DNA of 64,000 nucleotides from Pseudomonas phenolilytica (GTDB lineage: Bacteria; Pseudomonadota; Gammaproteobacteria; Pseudomonadales; Pseudomonadaceae), in contig NZ_CP058908.1 of assembly GCF_021432765.1 (NCBI RefSeq), positions 326,001-390,000 of the forward strand, read 5' to 3'. Under the pieces are notes generated by a model that was not told where the DNA came from, did not search any database, and saw only the letters and a list, made by a program, of their open reading frames with translations. Position 1 is the stretch's first letter. Every line of letters starts with the position of its first letter. Below, in pieces: positions 1 through 16,142 of this stretch. The position numbers and the translations under genes are program-made.

Positions 1-304
1 CAGAAATCACCACGTCCAGCTCGCGCGCAATCGCTTCCACCACTGGCGCCACACGCTCGAGCTCTTCTGTCGGCGAAACCGCACGCGCCCCGGGGCGCGT
101 CGACTCACCACCGACATCAAGCAGCGTTGCGCCGGCACGCACCATCGACTCGGCATGCTTCAACGCCGCATCTTTCAGCGCGTAGCGCCCACCATCGGAG
201 AAAGAATCAGGGGTGACATTCAGAATACCCATCACTTGCGGACGGGTTAAATCAAGAACCCGGCTACCACAGGATAGCCGGGCCACAGACAACGTTTCGC
301 TCAT
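1..304 (-). CDS. folP: dihydropteroate synthase, N-terminal part (cut by window edge)
   Basis: Condenses 6-hydroxymethyl-dihydropterin pyrophosphate with p-aminobenzoate in folate synthesis; cytosolic TIM-barrel enzyme and the sulfonamide target. The ATG is at 304-302 and 101 residues are readable before the left edge. The family signatures NVTPDSFSDGG (residues 29-39) and GGESTRPG (65-72) are intact. It starts 16 bp after the ftsH stop, so the two are almost certainly cotranscribed, the usual ftsH-folP order in gamma-proteobacteria. The C-terminal two thirds lie outside the window. Confidence 0.95.
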   Translation of the reverse strand, partial: MSETLSVARLSCGSRVLDLTRPQVMGILNVTPDSFSDGGRYALKDAALKHAESMVRAGATLLDVGGESTRPGARAVSPTEELERVAPVVEAIARELDVVIS

Positions 305-320
305 TTGAACGCCTTGAGGC

Positions 321-2246
321 TTAATGTTCGCCGGCCGGGCCTCCGATCGGCGTTTCTGGCCGCCCGCTCTCGGGCTGGGTTGATTTGCCCGACGCCCCCG
401 AACCACCCTGCCAATCACGCGGTTCGCGCGGAGGCCGTCCAGCCATGATGTCGTCGATCTGCTCGGCATCGATGGTTTCGTATTTCATCAGCGCCTCAGC
501 CATCATGTCCAGCCGATCGCGATTATCCGCCAGTATCTGTTTGGCAGTGCCGTAGCAATGATCGATGATGCTGCGCACCTCCTGATCGATCAGCTTGGCC
601 GTCTCACCCGAAACGTTGGTGTGCTGGCTTCCGGCACTGCGACCGAGGAACACCTCGCCCTCTTCTTCGGCATACATCAGCGGTCCAAGCTTTTCCGAAA
701 GCCCCCACTTGGTAACCATGTTTCGCGCGAGTTGCGTAGCCCGCATGATGTCGTTGGACGCGCCAGTGGTCACACCCTCGAAGCCGAGCGTCATTTCCTC
801 GGCGATGCGCCCACCGAACAGCGAACATATCTGGCTGATCAATGCGCGTTTGGACAGGCTGTAGCGATCTTCTTCAGGAAGAAACATCGTCACGCCGAGC
901 GCGCGACCGCGCGGGATGATCGATACCTTGTAGACCGGATCGTGCTCGGGCACCACGCGACCGACGATTGCGTGCCCCGCCTCGTGATACGCGGTATTGA
1001 GCTTCTCCTTTTCGGACATGACCATTGATTTGCGCTCGGCGCCCATCATGATCTTATCCTTGGCCAGCTCGAACTCCTTCATTTCAACGATGCGCTTGTT
1101 GGCTCGCGCGGCGAACAACGAGGCCTCGTTGACCAGATTGGCCAGATCGGCGCCGGAGAAGCCTGGAGTACCACGAGCGATCACAGCCGGTTCGACGTTA
1201 TCGCCCACCGGAACCTTGCGCATGTGCACCTTGAGAATCTGCTCGCGACCGCGGATGTCCGGCAGTCCCACCACGACCTGGCGGTCGAAGCGACCGGGAC
1301 GCAGCAGGGCCGGATCGAGCACGTCCGGACGGTTGGTGGCGGCGATGACGATGATGCCGTCATTCATCTCGAAACCATCCATCTCCACCAGTAACTGGTT
1401 GAGGGTCTGCTCACGCTCGTCATGACCACCGCCTAAACCCGCGCCACGGTGGCGACCCACCGCATCGATCTCGTCGATGAAGATGATGCACGGCGCATGT
1501 TTCTTAGCCTGCTCGAACATGTCGCGCACACGGCTGGCGCCGACACCGACGAACATCTCGACGAAGTCGGAACCGGAAATGGTGAAGAACGGTACCTTGG
1601 CCTCGCCAGCGATGGCCTTGGCCAGCAGCGTCTTACCGGTACCGGGAGGACCGACCATCAACACGCCGCGCGGAATTCGGCCACCGAGCCGCTGGAACTT
1701 GCCGGGATCACGCAAGAATTCGACCAGCTCATGCACTTCCTCCTTGGCCTCGTCACAACCGGCAACATCGGCAAAGGTGGTCTTGACCTGGTCTTCGGAC
1801 AGCAGGCGCGCCTTGCTCTTGCCAAAGCTCATCGGGCCGCCCTTGCCACCCGCGCCGCCCTGCATCTGCCGCATGAAGAACATGAACACCGCGATGATCA
1901 CCAGAATCGGGAAGCTCGCCACCAGCAGCTGCGTCCAGATGCTCTGCTGCTCCGGCTGCTTGCCTTCGATGATCACATTGTTGTTGATCAAATCGCCAAT
2001 CAGGCCATTGTCCTGGATCGCAGGACGAATGGTCTTGAAGGTTTCGCCGTCGCTGCGCTTGCCGATGATCACGAAGCCGTCGACGGTCACACGCTCGACA
2101 CGGCCATCCTTGACCTGCTCGATGAAGTCGGAATAGTTGAGCGTCTGCGGCTCGTTCGGGCTGGAAAAATTGTTCATCACCGTCACCAGTACAGCGGCGA
2201 TGATCAGCCACAGGATGAGGTTCTTAGCCATGTCGTTCAAATTCAC
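321..2246 (-). CDS. ftsH: ATP-dependent zinc metalloprotease FtsH
   Basis: Membrane-anchored AAA+ protease that degrades misfolded membrane proteins and short-lived regulators such as sigma-32 and LpxC (known for the family). Visible in order: TM1 (about 9-25), a periplasmic domain, TM2 (about 106-125), Walker A GPPGTGKT (199-206), Walker B IIFIDEID (254-261) and the zinc motif HEAGH (421-425). The C-terminal tail is Gly/Ser/Pro-rich. The longest frame opens with GTG at 2246, only about 2 nt after AGAGGG. An in-frame TTG two codons later (2240) has better spacing and gives the usual MNDMAKN start, so it may be the true start. First gene of an ftsH-folP unit. Confidence 0.97.
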   Translation of the reverse strand: MNLNDMAKNLILWLIIAAVLVTVMNNFSSPNEPQTLNYSDFIEQVKDGRVERVTVDGFVIIGKRSDGETFKTIRPAIQDNGLIGDLINNNVIIEGKQPEQQSIWTQLLVASFPILVIIAVFMFFMRQMQGGAGGKGGPMSFGKSKARLLSEDQVKTTFADVAGCDEAKEEVHELVEFLRDPGKFQRLGGRIPRGVLMVGPPGTGKTLLAKAIAGEAKVPFFTISGSDFVEMFVGVGASRVRDMFEQAKKHAPCIIFIDEIDAVGRHRGAGLGGGHDEREQTLNQLLVEMDGFEMNDGIIVIAATNRPDVLDPALLRPGRFDRQVVVGLPDIRGREQILKVHMRKVPVGDNVEPAVIARGTPGFSGADLANLVNEASLFAARANKRIVEMKEFELAKDKIMMGAERKSMVMSEKEKLNTAYHEAGHAIVGRVVPEHDPVYKVSIIPRGRALGVTMFLPEEDRYSLSKRALISQICSLFGGRIAEEMTLGFEGVTTGASNDIMRATQLARNMVTKWGLSEKLGPLMYAEEEGEVFLGRSAGSQHTNVSGETAKLIDQEVRSIIDHCYGTAKQILADNRDRLDMMAEALMKYETIDAEQIDDIMAGRPPREPRDWQGGSGASGKSTQPESGRPETPIGGPAGEH

Positions 2247-2419
2247 TACCCTCTGGAGCAGGCCCGTCAGACGGGATCTGCATGACGGCCGGATGCTTGC
2301 TCAGCCTAACTTACTACACAACGCGCACGAGCTGACAGCTCGTCTGTAACCCTATATGAAACGGCCCGACCGGCAAAACAGCCCCTGACTATCGCCCGGC
2401 CGACTTTCCTCAATCGCCT

Positions 2420-3052
2420 TCACTCGCCCTGCTGACCCTTGAAACCTCGCGCCAGCAGATATTGCTCACGCGAGCGGTCGCGGGAGGACAGTGGCTTGCG
2501 CATCTGCACCTTGTCGAAGTTCTGCCGCACATCCTTCAAATAGGTATCGAAGCCTTCGCCTTGGAATATCTTGATCAGAAAATCGCCACCGGGGCGCAGT
2601 ACACGCGTGGCGAGATCCAGTGCGAGCTCGCAGAGAAACATCGCGCGCGGCTGATCGGACGCCCTCACTCCACTCATGTTGGGGGCCATATCGGAGATAA
2701 CAAGGTCCACCGGATGCTCGCCGATGGCCTCGAGAATCTGCGCGAACACCTCGTCCTCGGTGAAGTCGCCTTGAATGAAGGTCACATCGGCGATGCTGTC
2801 CATCGGTAGGATATCGGAGGCGATGAGCCGCCCCTTGTCGCCGATAACTCGGCTGGTGACCTGTGACCAACCGCCGGGCGCCGCGCCGAGATCAACCACG
2901 GTCATGCCCGGACGCAGGATTCGATCCTTATCTTGAATCTCCAGTAGCTTGTAGCTGGCGCGGGAGCGGTAGCCGTCCCTCTGCGCCATCTTCACGTAGG
3001 GATCGTCGAAATGTTCTTTCAGCCAACGCGGGCTGGTCTTGGAGCGTGCCAA
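2420..3052 (-). CDS. rlmE: 23S rRNA 2'-O-methyltransferase (FtsJ/RrmJ)
   Basis: Methylates the 2'-OH of U2552 in 23S rRNA at a late step of 50S assembly, using S-adenosylmethionine. The 210-residue protein shows the SAM-binding motif [11 protein letters not shown] (from 54) and the catalytic K-D-K-E set: K35, D121 in SDMAPN, K161 in KIFQGEG, and E196. The start is a TTG at 3052 with GAGG about 7 nt upstream; no ATG fits the conserved N-terminus. It lies upstream of ftsH with a 173-bp gap and diverges from yhbY, the standard rlmE-ftsH neighbourhood. Confidence 0.95.
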   Translation of the reverse strand: MARSKTSPRWLKEHFDDPYVKMAQRDGYRSRASYKLLEIQDKDRILRPGMTVVDLGAAPGGWSQVTSRVIGDKGRLIASDILPMDSIADVTFIQGDFTEDEVFAQILEAIGEHPVDLVISDMAPNMSGVRASDQPRAMFLCELALDLATRVLRPGGDFLIKIFQGEGFDTYLKDVRQNFDKVQMRKPLSSRDRSREQYLLARGFKGQQGE

Positions 3053-3135
3053 GCTGATACCTCATCTGTGCGGCCCCGAACCTGTCGGTTACACTAGCCG
3101 CCGTTTTTCAAGGGTTCTGACGCAAGGGTCGAAAT

Positions 3136-3447
3136 ATGCCGCTCACCAACGAGCAGAAGAAACACTACAAGTCCATCGGCCACCATCTGAAACCGGTTCT
3201 GATCGTAGCCGAAAACGGCCTCAGCGAAGGCGTGCTGGCCGAACTGGAGCGCGCACTGAACGATCACGAACTGATCAAGGTGCAGTTCCGAATCACCGAG
3301 CGCGAGGATCGTCACGCGCTGATGGAAGAACTCTGCAAGGCCGCCCGCTGCGAACTGGTCCAGAACATCGGCAAGATGGCGCTGGTCTATCGCAAGAATC
3401 CCAAGGCCAACAAGCAGCTCTCCAACATCCACCGCTTCCAGGCCTAA
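3136..3447 (+). CDS. yhbY: YhbY-family ribosome-associated RNA-binding protein (CRM domain)
   Basis: Single CRM-domain protein of 103 residues, the size of E. coli YhbY, which associates with 50S precursors. The lysine-rich N-terminus (LTNEQKKHYKSIGHHLKP), the VAENGLSEGV stretch and the closing YRKNPKANKQL are typical of the family. It diverges from rlmE across 83 bp. A TACACT hexamer at 3090-3095 is a plausible -10 for this gene, but no clear -35 is seen. Precise molecular role is inferred from the family. Confidence 0.93.
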   Translation: MPLTNEQKKHYKSIGHHLKPVLIVAENGLSEGVLAELERALNDHELIKVQFRITEREDRHALMEELCKAARCELVQNIGKMALVYRKNPKANKQLSNIHRFQA

Positions 3448-3476
3448 CTCTCACAGGGCCTAGCCTTCGCGAATAC

Positions 3477-3875
3477 TCAGCCCTCACGCCCCGGTGGGGG
3501 TTGCAGCACCAGCAACAGCCCGCAAAACGCCATCGCCAGATAGCTGAACAGCGACCAGTAATTCGATTCGAAAACACCGCTGCGCTCGATGAAGAAGCTG
3601 ATGGCCAGTAGCAATGTCGCCAGCAGCAACTGACCGCGCAACTCGGCCGCAAATCGCGCGAGCCCTGTCAGCGGAAGCAGCACCAAAGCCTGCAAAACCA
3701 CGCAGAAACCGGCGAACCCTACCAGCAACGGCCGCAGCGCCTCCGCCAGCTCGTCTACCAGGAGCGGCGCCAGTCCTACCTTGGCCAACGCGGGCAGCAC
3801 GACGAAGTGCAGCAACCACAGGCCGCCGACCCAGAACGTCTGGACCAGCAGCCAGGCGATGGTACCGCCACGCAC
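3477..3875 (-). CDS. DUF4149-type small integral membrane protein
   Basis: A 132-residue protein with about four hydrophobic segments (roughly 7-27, 46-70, 80-95, 104-123) and no soluble domain; function unknown. It matches the DUF4149-like membrane protein normally placed between yhbY and greA in Pseudomonas. The start is GTG at 3875, 10 bp beyond the greA stop, so it is probably the last gene of the carA-carB-greA transcript. It converges on yhbY with 29 bp between and no obvious intrinsic terminator. Confidence 0.8.
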   Translation of the reverse strand: MRGGTIAWLLVQTFWVGGLWLLHFVVLPALAKVGLAPLLVDELAEALRPLLVGFAGFCVVLQALVLLPLTGLARFAAELRGQLLLATLLLAISFFIERSGVFESNYWSLFSYLAMAFCGLLLVLQPPPGREG

Positions 3876-3885
3876 GGGACGAAGT

Positions 3886-4358
3886 TCAGATATGACGAAC
3901 CTCGACGATTTCGTACTCGATCAGTCCGCTAGGCGTCTTCACCGCGACTACATCGCCTTCTTCCTTGCCGACCAACGCGCGGGCGATCGGCGAACTCACC
4001 GACAGCTTGCCTTGCTTGATGTCCGCCTCATCGTCGCCGACGATCTGGTAGGTCACCTGCTCGTCGGTTTCGACATTGGCGATATCCACCGTAGCGCCGA
4101 AGATCACCTTGCCGGTCGGAGTGATATTGGCGATATCAATGACCTGCGCATTCTGCAGGCGACCTTCGATATCGCGAATCCGCGCTTCGACCATCCCCTG
4201 CTGCTCGCGGGCGGCGTGGTATTCGGCGTTCTCCTTGAGGTCACCCAGTTCGCGTGCTTCGGCGATGGCCTGGGTAATCTGCGGGCGCAGTATGGTTTTC
4301 AGGTGTTTGAGTTCTTCTTCCAGGGCGCGAGCACCCTGGACGGTCATGGGGAACTTGG

Positions 4359-4362
<4 letters not shown>
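3886..4362 (-). CDS. greA: transcript cleavage factor GreA
   Basis: Rescues backtracked RNA polymerase by stimulating cleavage of the nascent RNA 3' end. The 158 residues give the N-terminal antiparallel coiled coil with the acidic tip (about 38-48, [11 protein letters not shown]) and the C-terminal FKBP-like domain with the typical [14 protein letters not shown] segment. Its ATG overlaps the carB stop codon by 4 nt (ATGA), which implies translational coupling, as in the known carAB-greA order of Pseudomonas. Confidence 0.97.
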
Positions 4363-7580
<3,218 letters not shown>

Positions 7581-7616
7581 TTTATTACTCTCGAATCCTT
7601 TGGTCAGTCGGCAGGC

Positions 7617-8765
7617 TTAGCGGCGCTTGGCCATGGCTTCGATGAAACGGTCGAACAGCGGCGCGACATCGTGCGGGCCGGGGCTGGCCTCGGGGTGGCC
7701 CTGGAAACTAAAGGCGACCTTGTCGGTGCGCTCGATGCCCTGCAGGGTGCCGTCGAACAGCGACTTGTGGGTGGCACGCAGATTGGCCGGCAGGCTCGCC
7801 TCATCCACCGCAAAACCGTGGTTCTGGCTGGTGATCATCACCACACCGCTGTCCAGATCCTGCACCGGATGGTTGGCGCCGTGGTGGCCGTTCGGCATCT
7901 TCATCGTCCGGGCGCCCGACGCTAATGCCAGCAATTGATGGCCCAGGCAGATGCCGAACACCGGAATATCGGTCTCGAGAATTTCCTGAATCGCCTTGAT
8001 CGCGTAGTCGCAAGGCTCGGGGTCGCCCGGACCATTGGCCAGGAAGATGCCGTCCGGATTGAGCGCCAGCGCTTCGCTAGCCGGCGTCTGCGCCGGCAGC
8101 ACGGTGACGCGGCAACCGCGCGCGACCAGCATGCGCAGGATGTTCAACTTGACGCCATAGTCATACGCCACCACGTGGTAAGGCAGCTCTGCGGCGGGAA
8201 CTTCCGGGTGACTGTCGGTCTTCAGATCCCACACACTGGAACGCCACTCGTAGCGCTCGGCGGTGCTGACCACCTTGGCCAGATCCATACCCTTGAGGCC
8301 CGGGAAGCTGCGCGCCAGTTCCAGCGCCTTCTCTTCGGTGGCATCCGCACCGGCCAGGATGCAGCCATCCTGGGCGCCTTTCTCGCGCAGGATGCGGGTA
8401 AGCCGGCGGGTGTCGATTCCGGCGATGGCGACAGTGCCGTTGGCCTTCAGATAGTCAGGCAGCGACTGCTTGTTGCGCCAGTTGCTGGCCAGCAGCGGCA
8501 GATCGCGAATGACCAGGCCGGCCGCCCATACCTGACGGGCCTCGGCATCTTCCGGCGTGGTGCCGGTGTTGCCGACGTGCGGATAAGTCAGCGTGACGAT
8601 CTGCTTGGCGTAGGAAGGATCGGTGAGGATTTCCTGATAGCCGGTCATGGCGGTGTTGAAGACCACCTCGCCAATGGTTTGCCCATCGGCGCCGATGGAT
8701 TCGCCGCGAAAGATGCTGCCATCGGCTAGGGCCAGAATGGCTGGCGTAGTGGCTGGCTTAGTCAA
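7617..8765 (-). CDS. carA: carbamoyl-phosphate synthase small (glutaminase) subunit
   Basis: Class I glutamine amidotransferase that feeds ammonia to CarB. The 382-residue protein has an N-terminal CPSase_sm domain and a C-terminal GATase with nucleophile C273 in GICLGHQ and the HPEAS His-Glu pair near the C-terminus. The start is TTG at 8765, preceded by GGGAGG 4 nt upstream, so the rare codon is well supported. The 217-bp upstream gap holds a pause-like hairpin, a strong terminator-like hairpin and a short leader reading frame that overlaps the carA start; see the separate entries. Confidence 0.97.
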   Translation of the reverse strand: MTKPATTPAILALADGSIFRGESIGADGQTIGEVVFNTAMTGYQEILTDPSYAKQIVTLTYPHVGNTGTTPEDAEARQVWAAGLVIRDLPLLASNWRNKQSLPDYLKANGTVAIAGIDTRRLTRILREKGAQDGCILAGADATEEKALELARSFPGLKGMDLAKVVSTAERYEWRSSVWDLKTDSHPEVPAAELPYHVVAYDYGVKLNILRMLVARGCRVTVLPAQTPASEALALNPDGIFLANGPGDPEPCDYAIKAIQEILETDIPVFGICLGHQLLALASGARTMKMPNGHHGANHPVQDLDSGVVMITSQNHGFAVDEASLPANLRATHKSLFDGTLQGIERTDKVAFSFQGHPEASPGPHDVAPLFDRFIEAMAKRR

Positions 8766-8856
8766 GAGACCTCCCGTAGATCAAGGCTGAAGCAGACGCA
8801 GATTGTAAAAAAGCGGGATGACGTGTGAAGGTCATCCCGCTTTTTATTTGATTCAT
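8758..8856 (-). CDS. candidate carA leader peptide (32 codons)
   Basis: A short frame opens with ATG at 8856-8854, runs through the whole terminator-like hairpin and stops at TAA 8760-8758, overlapping the carA TTG by 8 nt. Its predicted peptide starts [10 protein letters not shown]. There is no strong Shine-Dalgarno (only GCAGAA upstream). The arrangement resembles leader-peptide attenuators such as pyrBI, and pyrimidine control of carAB is known in Pseudomonas, but translation of this frame is an inference. Confidence 0.4.
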   Translation of the reverse strand: MNQIKSGMTFTRHPAFLQSASASALIYGRSLD

Positions 8857-8886
8857 TTCTGCGCAACTTTTAGTGGACACACTAAA
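8808..8886 (-). promoter_or_regulatory. carA leader: pause-like hairpin plus intrinsic terminator (attenuator candidate)
   Basis: Read on the minus strand. First comes a 7-bp hairpin (arms 8886-8880 and 8875-8869, 4-nt loop). Then comes a perfect 15-bp stem (arms 8845-8831 and 8822-8808, 8-nt loop) followed by six T. The second has all features of a rho-independent terminator placed between dapB and carA. It either ends dapB transcription or attenuates carA. Confidence 0.75.
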
Positions 8887-8982
8887 GCGGGAAGCTTACA
8901 GAAAATCCCCTTTCCGGTCCAGCCAATATAGCCCGCAAGCCGAGCGCGGGCAGACGGGACGGCATCCGCGTGCGCAAAAAAC

Positions 8983-9834
<852 letters not shown>

Positions 9835-9859
9835 CTAGGCCACTCGCCGCCTGCAGCGA

Positions 9860-10987
9860 TCAAACATCACCAAAAAAGCGCTTCACGCCCTCGAACCAGC
9901 CACTGGCCTTCGGCGAGTGCGATGTGTCGCCCTGCAGCGTGCTGCGGAACTCCTCGAGCAGCTCGCGCTGGCGCTTGCCCAGATTGACCGGCGTCTCGAC
10001 CACCACCCGACACATCAGATCGCCTGCCGCGCCACCGCGCACAGGCGCCACACCCTTGCCGCGCAGGCGGAACTGCTTGCCGGTCTGCGTGCCTTCGGGA
10101 ATCTTCAGCTTGACCCGACCATCGAGCGTCGGCACTTCCAGCTCGCCGCCGAGCGCCGCATCGGCGAAGCTGATCGGCACCTCACAGTACAGATGCTTGC
10201 CATCGCGCTGGAAGATCGGGTGCTCGCGCACGTTGACCACCACATACAGATCGCCCGCTGGCCCACCCTGAGTGCCGGCCTCGCCTTCGCCGGACAAACG
10301 GATGCGGTCGCCGGTATCGACGCCTGCCGGCACCTTGACCGACAGCGTCTTCTGCTCCTCCACCCGCCCCTGGCCGTGACAACTGCCGCACGGATCGGAA
10401 ATCATCTTGCCGCTGCCGTGGCAGCGCGGGCAGGTCTGCTGCACCGAGAAGAAGCCCTGCTGCATGCGCACCTGACCGATACCGCCGCAGGTGGTACAGG
10501 TCACCGGACTGGTACCCTTCTTCGCACCGGAACCATCGCAAGTCTTGCACTCGACCAGCGTCGGCACGCGGATGGTGACCGTAGTGCCGCGCACGGCCTC
10601 TTCCAGATCCAGCTCCAGGGTGTAACGCAGATCGCTGCCACGCTGCGCGCCGCCCCGCGAGGCACCACGCGCACCGCCGAAGAAGTCGCTGAACACATCG
10701 CCGAAGATATCGGAGAAATTGGCACCACCGTAGCCAGCACCCGCGCCGGCCCCCATCTGCGGATCTACACCGGCATGGCCATACTGGTCGTACGCCGCGC
10801 GCTTGCTCGCATCGGAGAGCACTTCGTAGGCTTCGTTGGCTTCCTTGAAAGCCTCCTCGGCCGCCTTATCACCCGGATTGCGGTCGGGGTGATGCTTCAT
10901 CGCAAGGCGACGATAGGCCTTCTTCAGCTCCGCCTCGCTGGCGCCGCGCTCGACACCCAGCACCTCGTAAAAATCACGTTTGGCCAT
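9860..10987 (-). CDS. dnaJ: chaperone protein DnaJ
   Basis: Type I Hsp40 co-chaperone that delivers clients to DnaK and stimulates its ATPase. The 375 residues show the J domain with HPD (about 33-35), a Gly/Phe-rich linker (about 75-115), four CxxCxGxG zinc repeats ([32 protein letters not shown]) and the C-terminal substrate domains. Start ATG at 10987 with AGGAA upstream. Third gene of the grpE-dnaK-dnaJ heat-shock set, 122 bp after dnaK. Confidence 0.98.
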   Translation of the reverse strand: MAKRDFYEVLGVERGASEAELKKAYRRLAMKHHPDRNPGDKAAEEAFKEANEAYEVLSDASKRAAYDQYGHAGVDPQMGAGAGAGYGGANFSDIFGDVFSDFFGGARGASRGGAQRGSDLRYTLELDLEEAVRGTTVTIRVPTLVECKTCDGSGAKKGTSPVTCTTCGGIGQVRMQQGFFSVQQTCPRCHGSGKMISDPCGSCHGQGRVEEQKTLSVKVPAGVDTGDRIRLSGEGEAGTQGGPAGDLYVVVNVREHPIFQRDGKHLYCEVPISFADAALGGELEVPTLDGRVKLKIPEGTQTGKQFRLRGKGVAPVRGGAAGDLMCRVVVETPVNLGKRQRELLEEFRSTLQGDTSHSPKASGWFEGVKRFFGDV

Positions 10988-11109
10988 ATGTTTCCTGAAC
11001 CCTCAAATTCGTGCCCTCCAGACACGCCGACGCGGGAGCAAGCCCCCGCGCAGCGGTTACGCCCGCCCGGCCGAAGCCGGAACGGGTTGGAGCGGAAGCA
11101 AGCCGGGGC

Positions 11110-13023
<1,914 letters not shown>

Positions 13024-13120
13024 TTAATCTCTCTCCCGAATTTCGATTGGTCCGCGCCTGTTTACCGGCTGCGGTAACACAAAAACGCTTGGCTACCAGA
13101 TGGGGGTCGCCCGCCCGAAT

Positions 13121-13684
13121 TCAAGCCTGCTCGTCGATCGAAGGCACCGCTTGCGAAGGCGCCTTGCTCACCACGACCATCGCCGGGCGCAACAAGCGGC
13201 CATTGAGCAAGTAGCCCTTCTGGAACACCTTGAGCACGCTGCCCGGCTCGGCATGGGTGCTCTCTTCCATCGCCATTGCCTGGTGATGCTCCGGATTGAA
13301 GGGCTCGCCATGCGGATCGATCTGCGTCAACTGGTGGCGTGCCAGCGTGTCGAGCAGCAGTTTGAGGGTCAGCTCGAGCCCCTCGCGCACCGGTTTGACC
13401 GCTTCGTCGTCCGGCTTCGACAGCTCGAGGCCCCGCTCCAGACTGTCGGCGACGGCCAGCAGATCGCCGGCGAACTTCTCCAGCGCAAACTTGTGCGCCT
13501 TCTCCACGTCCTGCTCGGCGCGCCGACGGATGTTCTGCATCTCGGCCGCGACACGCAGCGACTGGTCCTGGGCGGCCGCCAACTGCTCTTCGAGCGACTG
13601 CACGCGAGCAGCCAGATCGTCGCTGGCAGCAGCCTGATCCTGCTCGTCAAAGGTCTGGTTTTCCAGGTTCTGCTCGTCGGCCAT
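13121..13684 (-). CDS. grpE: nucleotide exchange factor GrpE
   Basis: Releases ADP from DnaK. The 187-residue protein has an acidic Gln/Glu-rich N-terminus, a long alpha-helical coiled coil (about 25-80, with [19 protein letters not shown]) and the C-terminal beta domain with HQAMAMEES and [19 protein letters not shown] signatures. ATG at 13684 has an exceptionally purine-rich GAGAGGAGGAGG ribosome site. It is the first gene after the heat-shock promoter at 13737-13767. Confidence 0.97.
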   Translation of the reverse strand: MADEQNLENQTFDEQDQAAASDDLAARVQSLEEQLAAAQDQSLRVAAEMQNIRRRAEQDVEKAHKFALEKFAGDLLAVADSLERGLELSKPDDEAVKPVREGLELTLKLLLDTLARHQLTQIDPHGEPFNPEHHQAMAMEESTHAEPGSVLKVFQKGYLLNGRLLRPAMVVVSKAPSQAVPSIDEQA

Positions 13685-13736
13685 GCGTCCTCCTCCTCTC
13701 GATACGATTGCGGGCGAGCGCCCGCGCTTGTGCCGC

Positions 13737-13767
13737 TATATGGGGGCACCCTCGCGCGGTTCAAGGG
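13737..13767 (-). promoter_or_regulatory. sigma-32 heat-shock promoter for grpE-dnaK-dnaJ
   Basis: On the minus strand the sequence reads CCCTTGAA (13767-13760), a 14-nt spacer, then CCCCATATA (13745-13737). This is very close to the RpoH consensus CTTGAAA-N(11-16)-CCCCATNT. It sits about 53 bp upstream of the grpE ATG and there is no comparable motif ahead of dnaK or dnaJ. Confidence 0.92.
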
Positions 13768-13864
13768 CAGGTCGCGCCGACACCGATTGACGCGCGCCAG
13801 CCAGTTGCACTCCGTTCACAAATCCAAATCCGTCGGAGGCATATTGTGGCCGCCCCAAAAAGCA

Positions 13865-13880
13865 CTGTATAAATAAACAG
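13865..13880 (+). promoter_or_regulatory. LexA (SOS) box upstream of recN
   Basis: CTGTATAAATAAACAG is a full CTG-N10-CAG LexA operator with an AT-rich centre, 22 bp before the recN ATG. SOS control of recN is known across Gammaproteobacteria. Confidence 0.9.
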
Positions 13881-13902
13881 CCTCACAACCCGGAGCGCCT
13901 CC

Positions 13903-15576
13903 ATGCTGATTCATCTTTCGGTTCACAACTACGCCATCGTCGAACACCTGGACCTCGAACTGAAACGCGGCATGAGCGTGATCAGCGGCGAAACCGGCGC
14001 GGGCAAATCGATCATGCTCGACGCCCTCGGTCTCGCGCTGGGCGACCGTGCCGACAGCAGCGTGGTGCGCCTGGGCGCCGACAAGGCGGACATTCTCGCC
14101 AGCTTCGACCTGGACGACATTCCCGACGCCCGCACCTGGCTCGCCGAGCGCGACCTGGACAACGACGGCCCGTGCATCCTGCGCCGGGTCATCACTGCCG
14201 AAGGGCGCTCGCGCGGTTACATAAACGGCGCCCCCTGCCCGCAAGGCGATCTCAAGGCGCTCGGCGAACTGCTGATCGACATCCACAGCCAGCACGAGCA
14301 CCAGTCGTTGCTCAAACCCGACACCCACCGACGCCTGCTCGACGAATACAGCGCCGGCCAGGAGCTTGCCCGCCAGGTGCAACTCGCGGCCCAGCGCTGG
14401 CGCCAGACGCAACAGGCGCTCGAACGGCTGAGCAACAGCAGCGACGAGCAACGCGCGCGCCAGCAGTTGCTCAGCTATCAGCTCGAAGAACTGGAAAATC
14501 TTGCGCTCGCCGAAGGCGAACTCGAACAGCTGGAACAGGAACACAAGAACCTCGCCAACGCCGGCCAGTTACTGGACGCCTGCCGCCAGGTGACAGAACT
14601 GTGCAGCGAGAGCGACGCCGGCAATGTGCTTTCCGCACTGACCTCGAGCCTGCAGCGCCTGGCCGCGTTCCAGAATCAGGCGGGGGCGCTCGGCGAGGCC
14701 GTCAACCTGCTGGCCAGCGCCCAGATCCAGGTCGAGGAGGCGGTCGGTGAGCTCAATCGCTTCGTCGATCATTTCGATGCCGATCCTCAACGCCAGCAAG
14801 CGCTGGAAGAACGCCTGGACACCATCTATACGCTGGCCCGCAAGCACCGCGTGCAGCCTGTCGACCTGGTCGCGCTGCAGCAGCGCCTGCTGGACGAACT
14901 GGAAGGCCTGAACGCGGACGACGAAGCCATTGAACGACTGAGCGAGGAGTTGGCGGCCTATGCTCGCCACTACGAGGAAAAAGCCACAGAGCTGAGCCGC
15001 ATCCGCCAGGCGGCGGCCGGGGAGCTGTCGCTCGCCGTGGAAGCCGAAATCCAGCGTCTGGGCATGCCCGGCGGACGCTTCAGCGTGACGTTGAAACCGG
15101 TCGCCGAGGGCGACTACCCGCCCTACGGGTTCGAGCAGGTGGAGTTTCTCGTCAGCGCCAACCCCGGGCAGCCACTACGTCCGCTGGCCAAGGTTGCCTC
15201 CGGTGGCGAACTGTCGCGCATCAGCCTGGCGATTCAGGTCATCACCGCGCAGACCTCGCGCGTTCCAACGCTGGTCTTCGACGAGGTAGATGTCGGCATC
15301 GGCGGCCCAACTGCGGAAATCGTCGGCCAGCTGTTACGTCGGCTCGGCGAGCGCGGCCAGGTGCTGACCGTTACCCACCTGCCTCAGGTCGCTGCCCAAG
15401 GCCACCATCATCTGTTCGTGCACAAGGCCCGCGACAACGAGCAGACGCGTACCGCCGTCGCCGAGCTGCGTGGCCGCGACCGCATCGAGGAAATCGCGCG
15501 CATGCTCGGAGGCGTCGATATCACCGAGCAGTCGTTGGCACACGCGCAGCAGATGGTCACAGCAGCGCAGGCCTGA
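13903..15576 (+). CDS. recN: DNA repair protein RecN
   Basis: SMC-like ATPase that acts at double-strand breaks. The 557 residues give the N-terminal Walker A GETGAGKS (29-36), a long coiled-coil middle (about 150-370), the ABC signature region ASGGELSRISLA and Walker B LVFDEVDVGIGG near the C-terminus. ATG at 13903 has CGGAG upstream. It diverges from grpE, is preceded by a LexA box and closed by a strong bidirectional terminator before fur. Confidence 0.98.
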   Translation: MLIHLSVHNYAIVEHLDLELKRGMSVISGETGAGKSIMLDALGLALGDRADSSVVRLGADKADILASFDLDDIPDARTWLAERDLDNDGPCILRRVITAEGRSRGYINGAPCPQGDLKALGELLIDIHSQHEHQSLLKPDTHRRLLDEYSAGQELARQVQLAAQRWRQTQQALERLSNSSDEQRARQQLLSYQLEELENLALAEGELEQLEQEHKNLANAGQLLDACRQVTELCSESDAGNVLSALTSSLQRLAAFQNQAGALGEAVNLLASAQIQVEEAVGELNRFVDHFDADPQRQQALEERLDTIYTLARKHRVQPVDLVALQQRLLDELEGLNADDEAIERLSEELAAYARHYEEKATELSRIRQAAAGELSLAVEAEIQRLGMPGGRFSVTLKPVAEGDYPPYGFEQVEFLVSANPGQPLRPLAKVASGGELSRISLAIQVITAQTSRVPTLVFDEVDVGIGGPTAEIVGQLLRRLGERGQVLTVTHLPQVAAQGHHHLFVHKARDNEQTRTAVAELRGRDRIEEIARMLGGVDITEQSLAHAQQMVTAAQA

Positions 15577-15593
15577 CCGCAGGTACGTCACGC

Positions 15594-15627
15594 ATGAAAA
15601 AGGCGACTCACGAGTCGCCTTTTTCAT
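15594..15627. terminator. bidirectional intrinsic terminator between recN and fur
   Basis: A perfect 15-bp inverted repeat (15594-15608 and 15613-15627) with a 4-nt loop. It carries GGCGACT/AGTCGCC next to A5/T5 tracts, so it can stop transcription from recN and from fur, which converge here. Confidence 0.93.
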
Positions 15628-15641
15628 TTCGCCGAAGGAGC

Positions 15642-16046
15642 TCAGTCCTTCTTACGTACGTAAAGCACCAGATTGTGATCGACCAGCTCATAACCATGAC
15701 GCTTGACGATCTCTTTCTGGAGCTTCTCGATTTCCTGATCGAAGAATTCGATGACCTCGCCACTGTCGACGCAGACCATATGGTCGTGGTGACCGCTATC
15801 GGCCAATTCGAATACGGCGTGCCCGCCATCGAAGTTGTGCCGAACCACCAGCCCCGCGGCCTCGAACTGCGTCAGCACGCGATAGACCGTCGCCAATCCG
15901 ACATCTTCACCCGCCTCCATGAGCGCCTTGTAGACATCTTCCGCACTCATGTGCCGCTGATCCGCGGTATCCAGCATCTGCAGGATCTTGACCCGAGGCA
16001 GGGTGACTTTCAGACCAACTTTTCGTAGTTCGTTATTTTCAACCAT
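15642..16046 (-). CDS. fur: ferric uptake regulator Fur
   Basis: Fe(II)-dependent repressor. With ATG at 16046 the product is 134 residues, the size of P. aeruginosa Fur, and begins [20 protein letters not shown]. The winged helix (about 10-80) includes [12 protein letters not shown], and the metal-binding HHDHMVC segment lies near 86-92. Like Pseudomonas Fur it lacks the CxxC pairs of E. coli Fur; only one Cys is visible. The frame stays open to 16553 but that extension overlaps bamE antisense and is not coding. Divergent from bamE, the known omlA-fur arrangement. Confidence 0.97.
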   Translation of the reverse strand: MVENNELRKVGLKVTLPRVKILQMLDTADQRHMSAEDVYKALMEAGEDVGLATVYRVLTQFEAAGLVVRHNFDGGHAVFELADSGHHDHMVCVDSGEVIEFFDQEIEKLQKEIVKRHGYELVDHNLVLYVRKKD

Positions 16047-16142
16047 GGGTGGCTTTCTCGCTGCTGCTGTTTCGCAGCCTCCTTCAATGCAGGTATGATC
16101 CGGGTTTCGTTGCCCAGCCAAGATAGTGGAAGTCACCCACCG

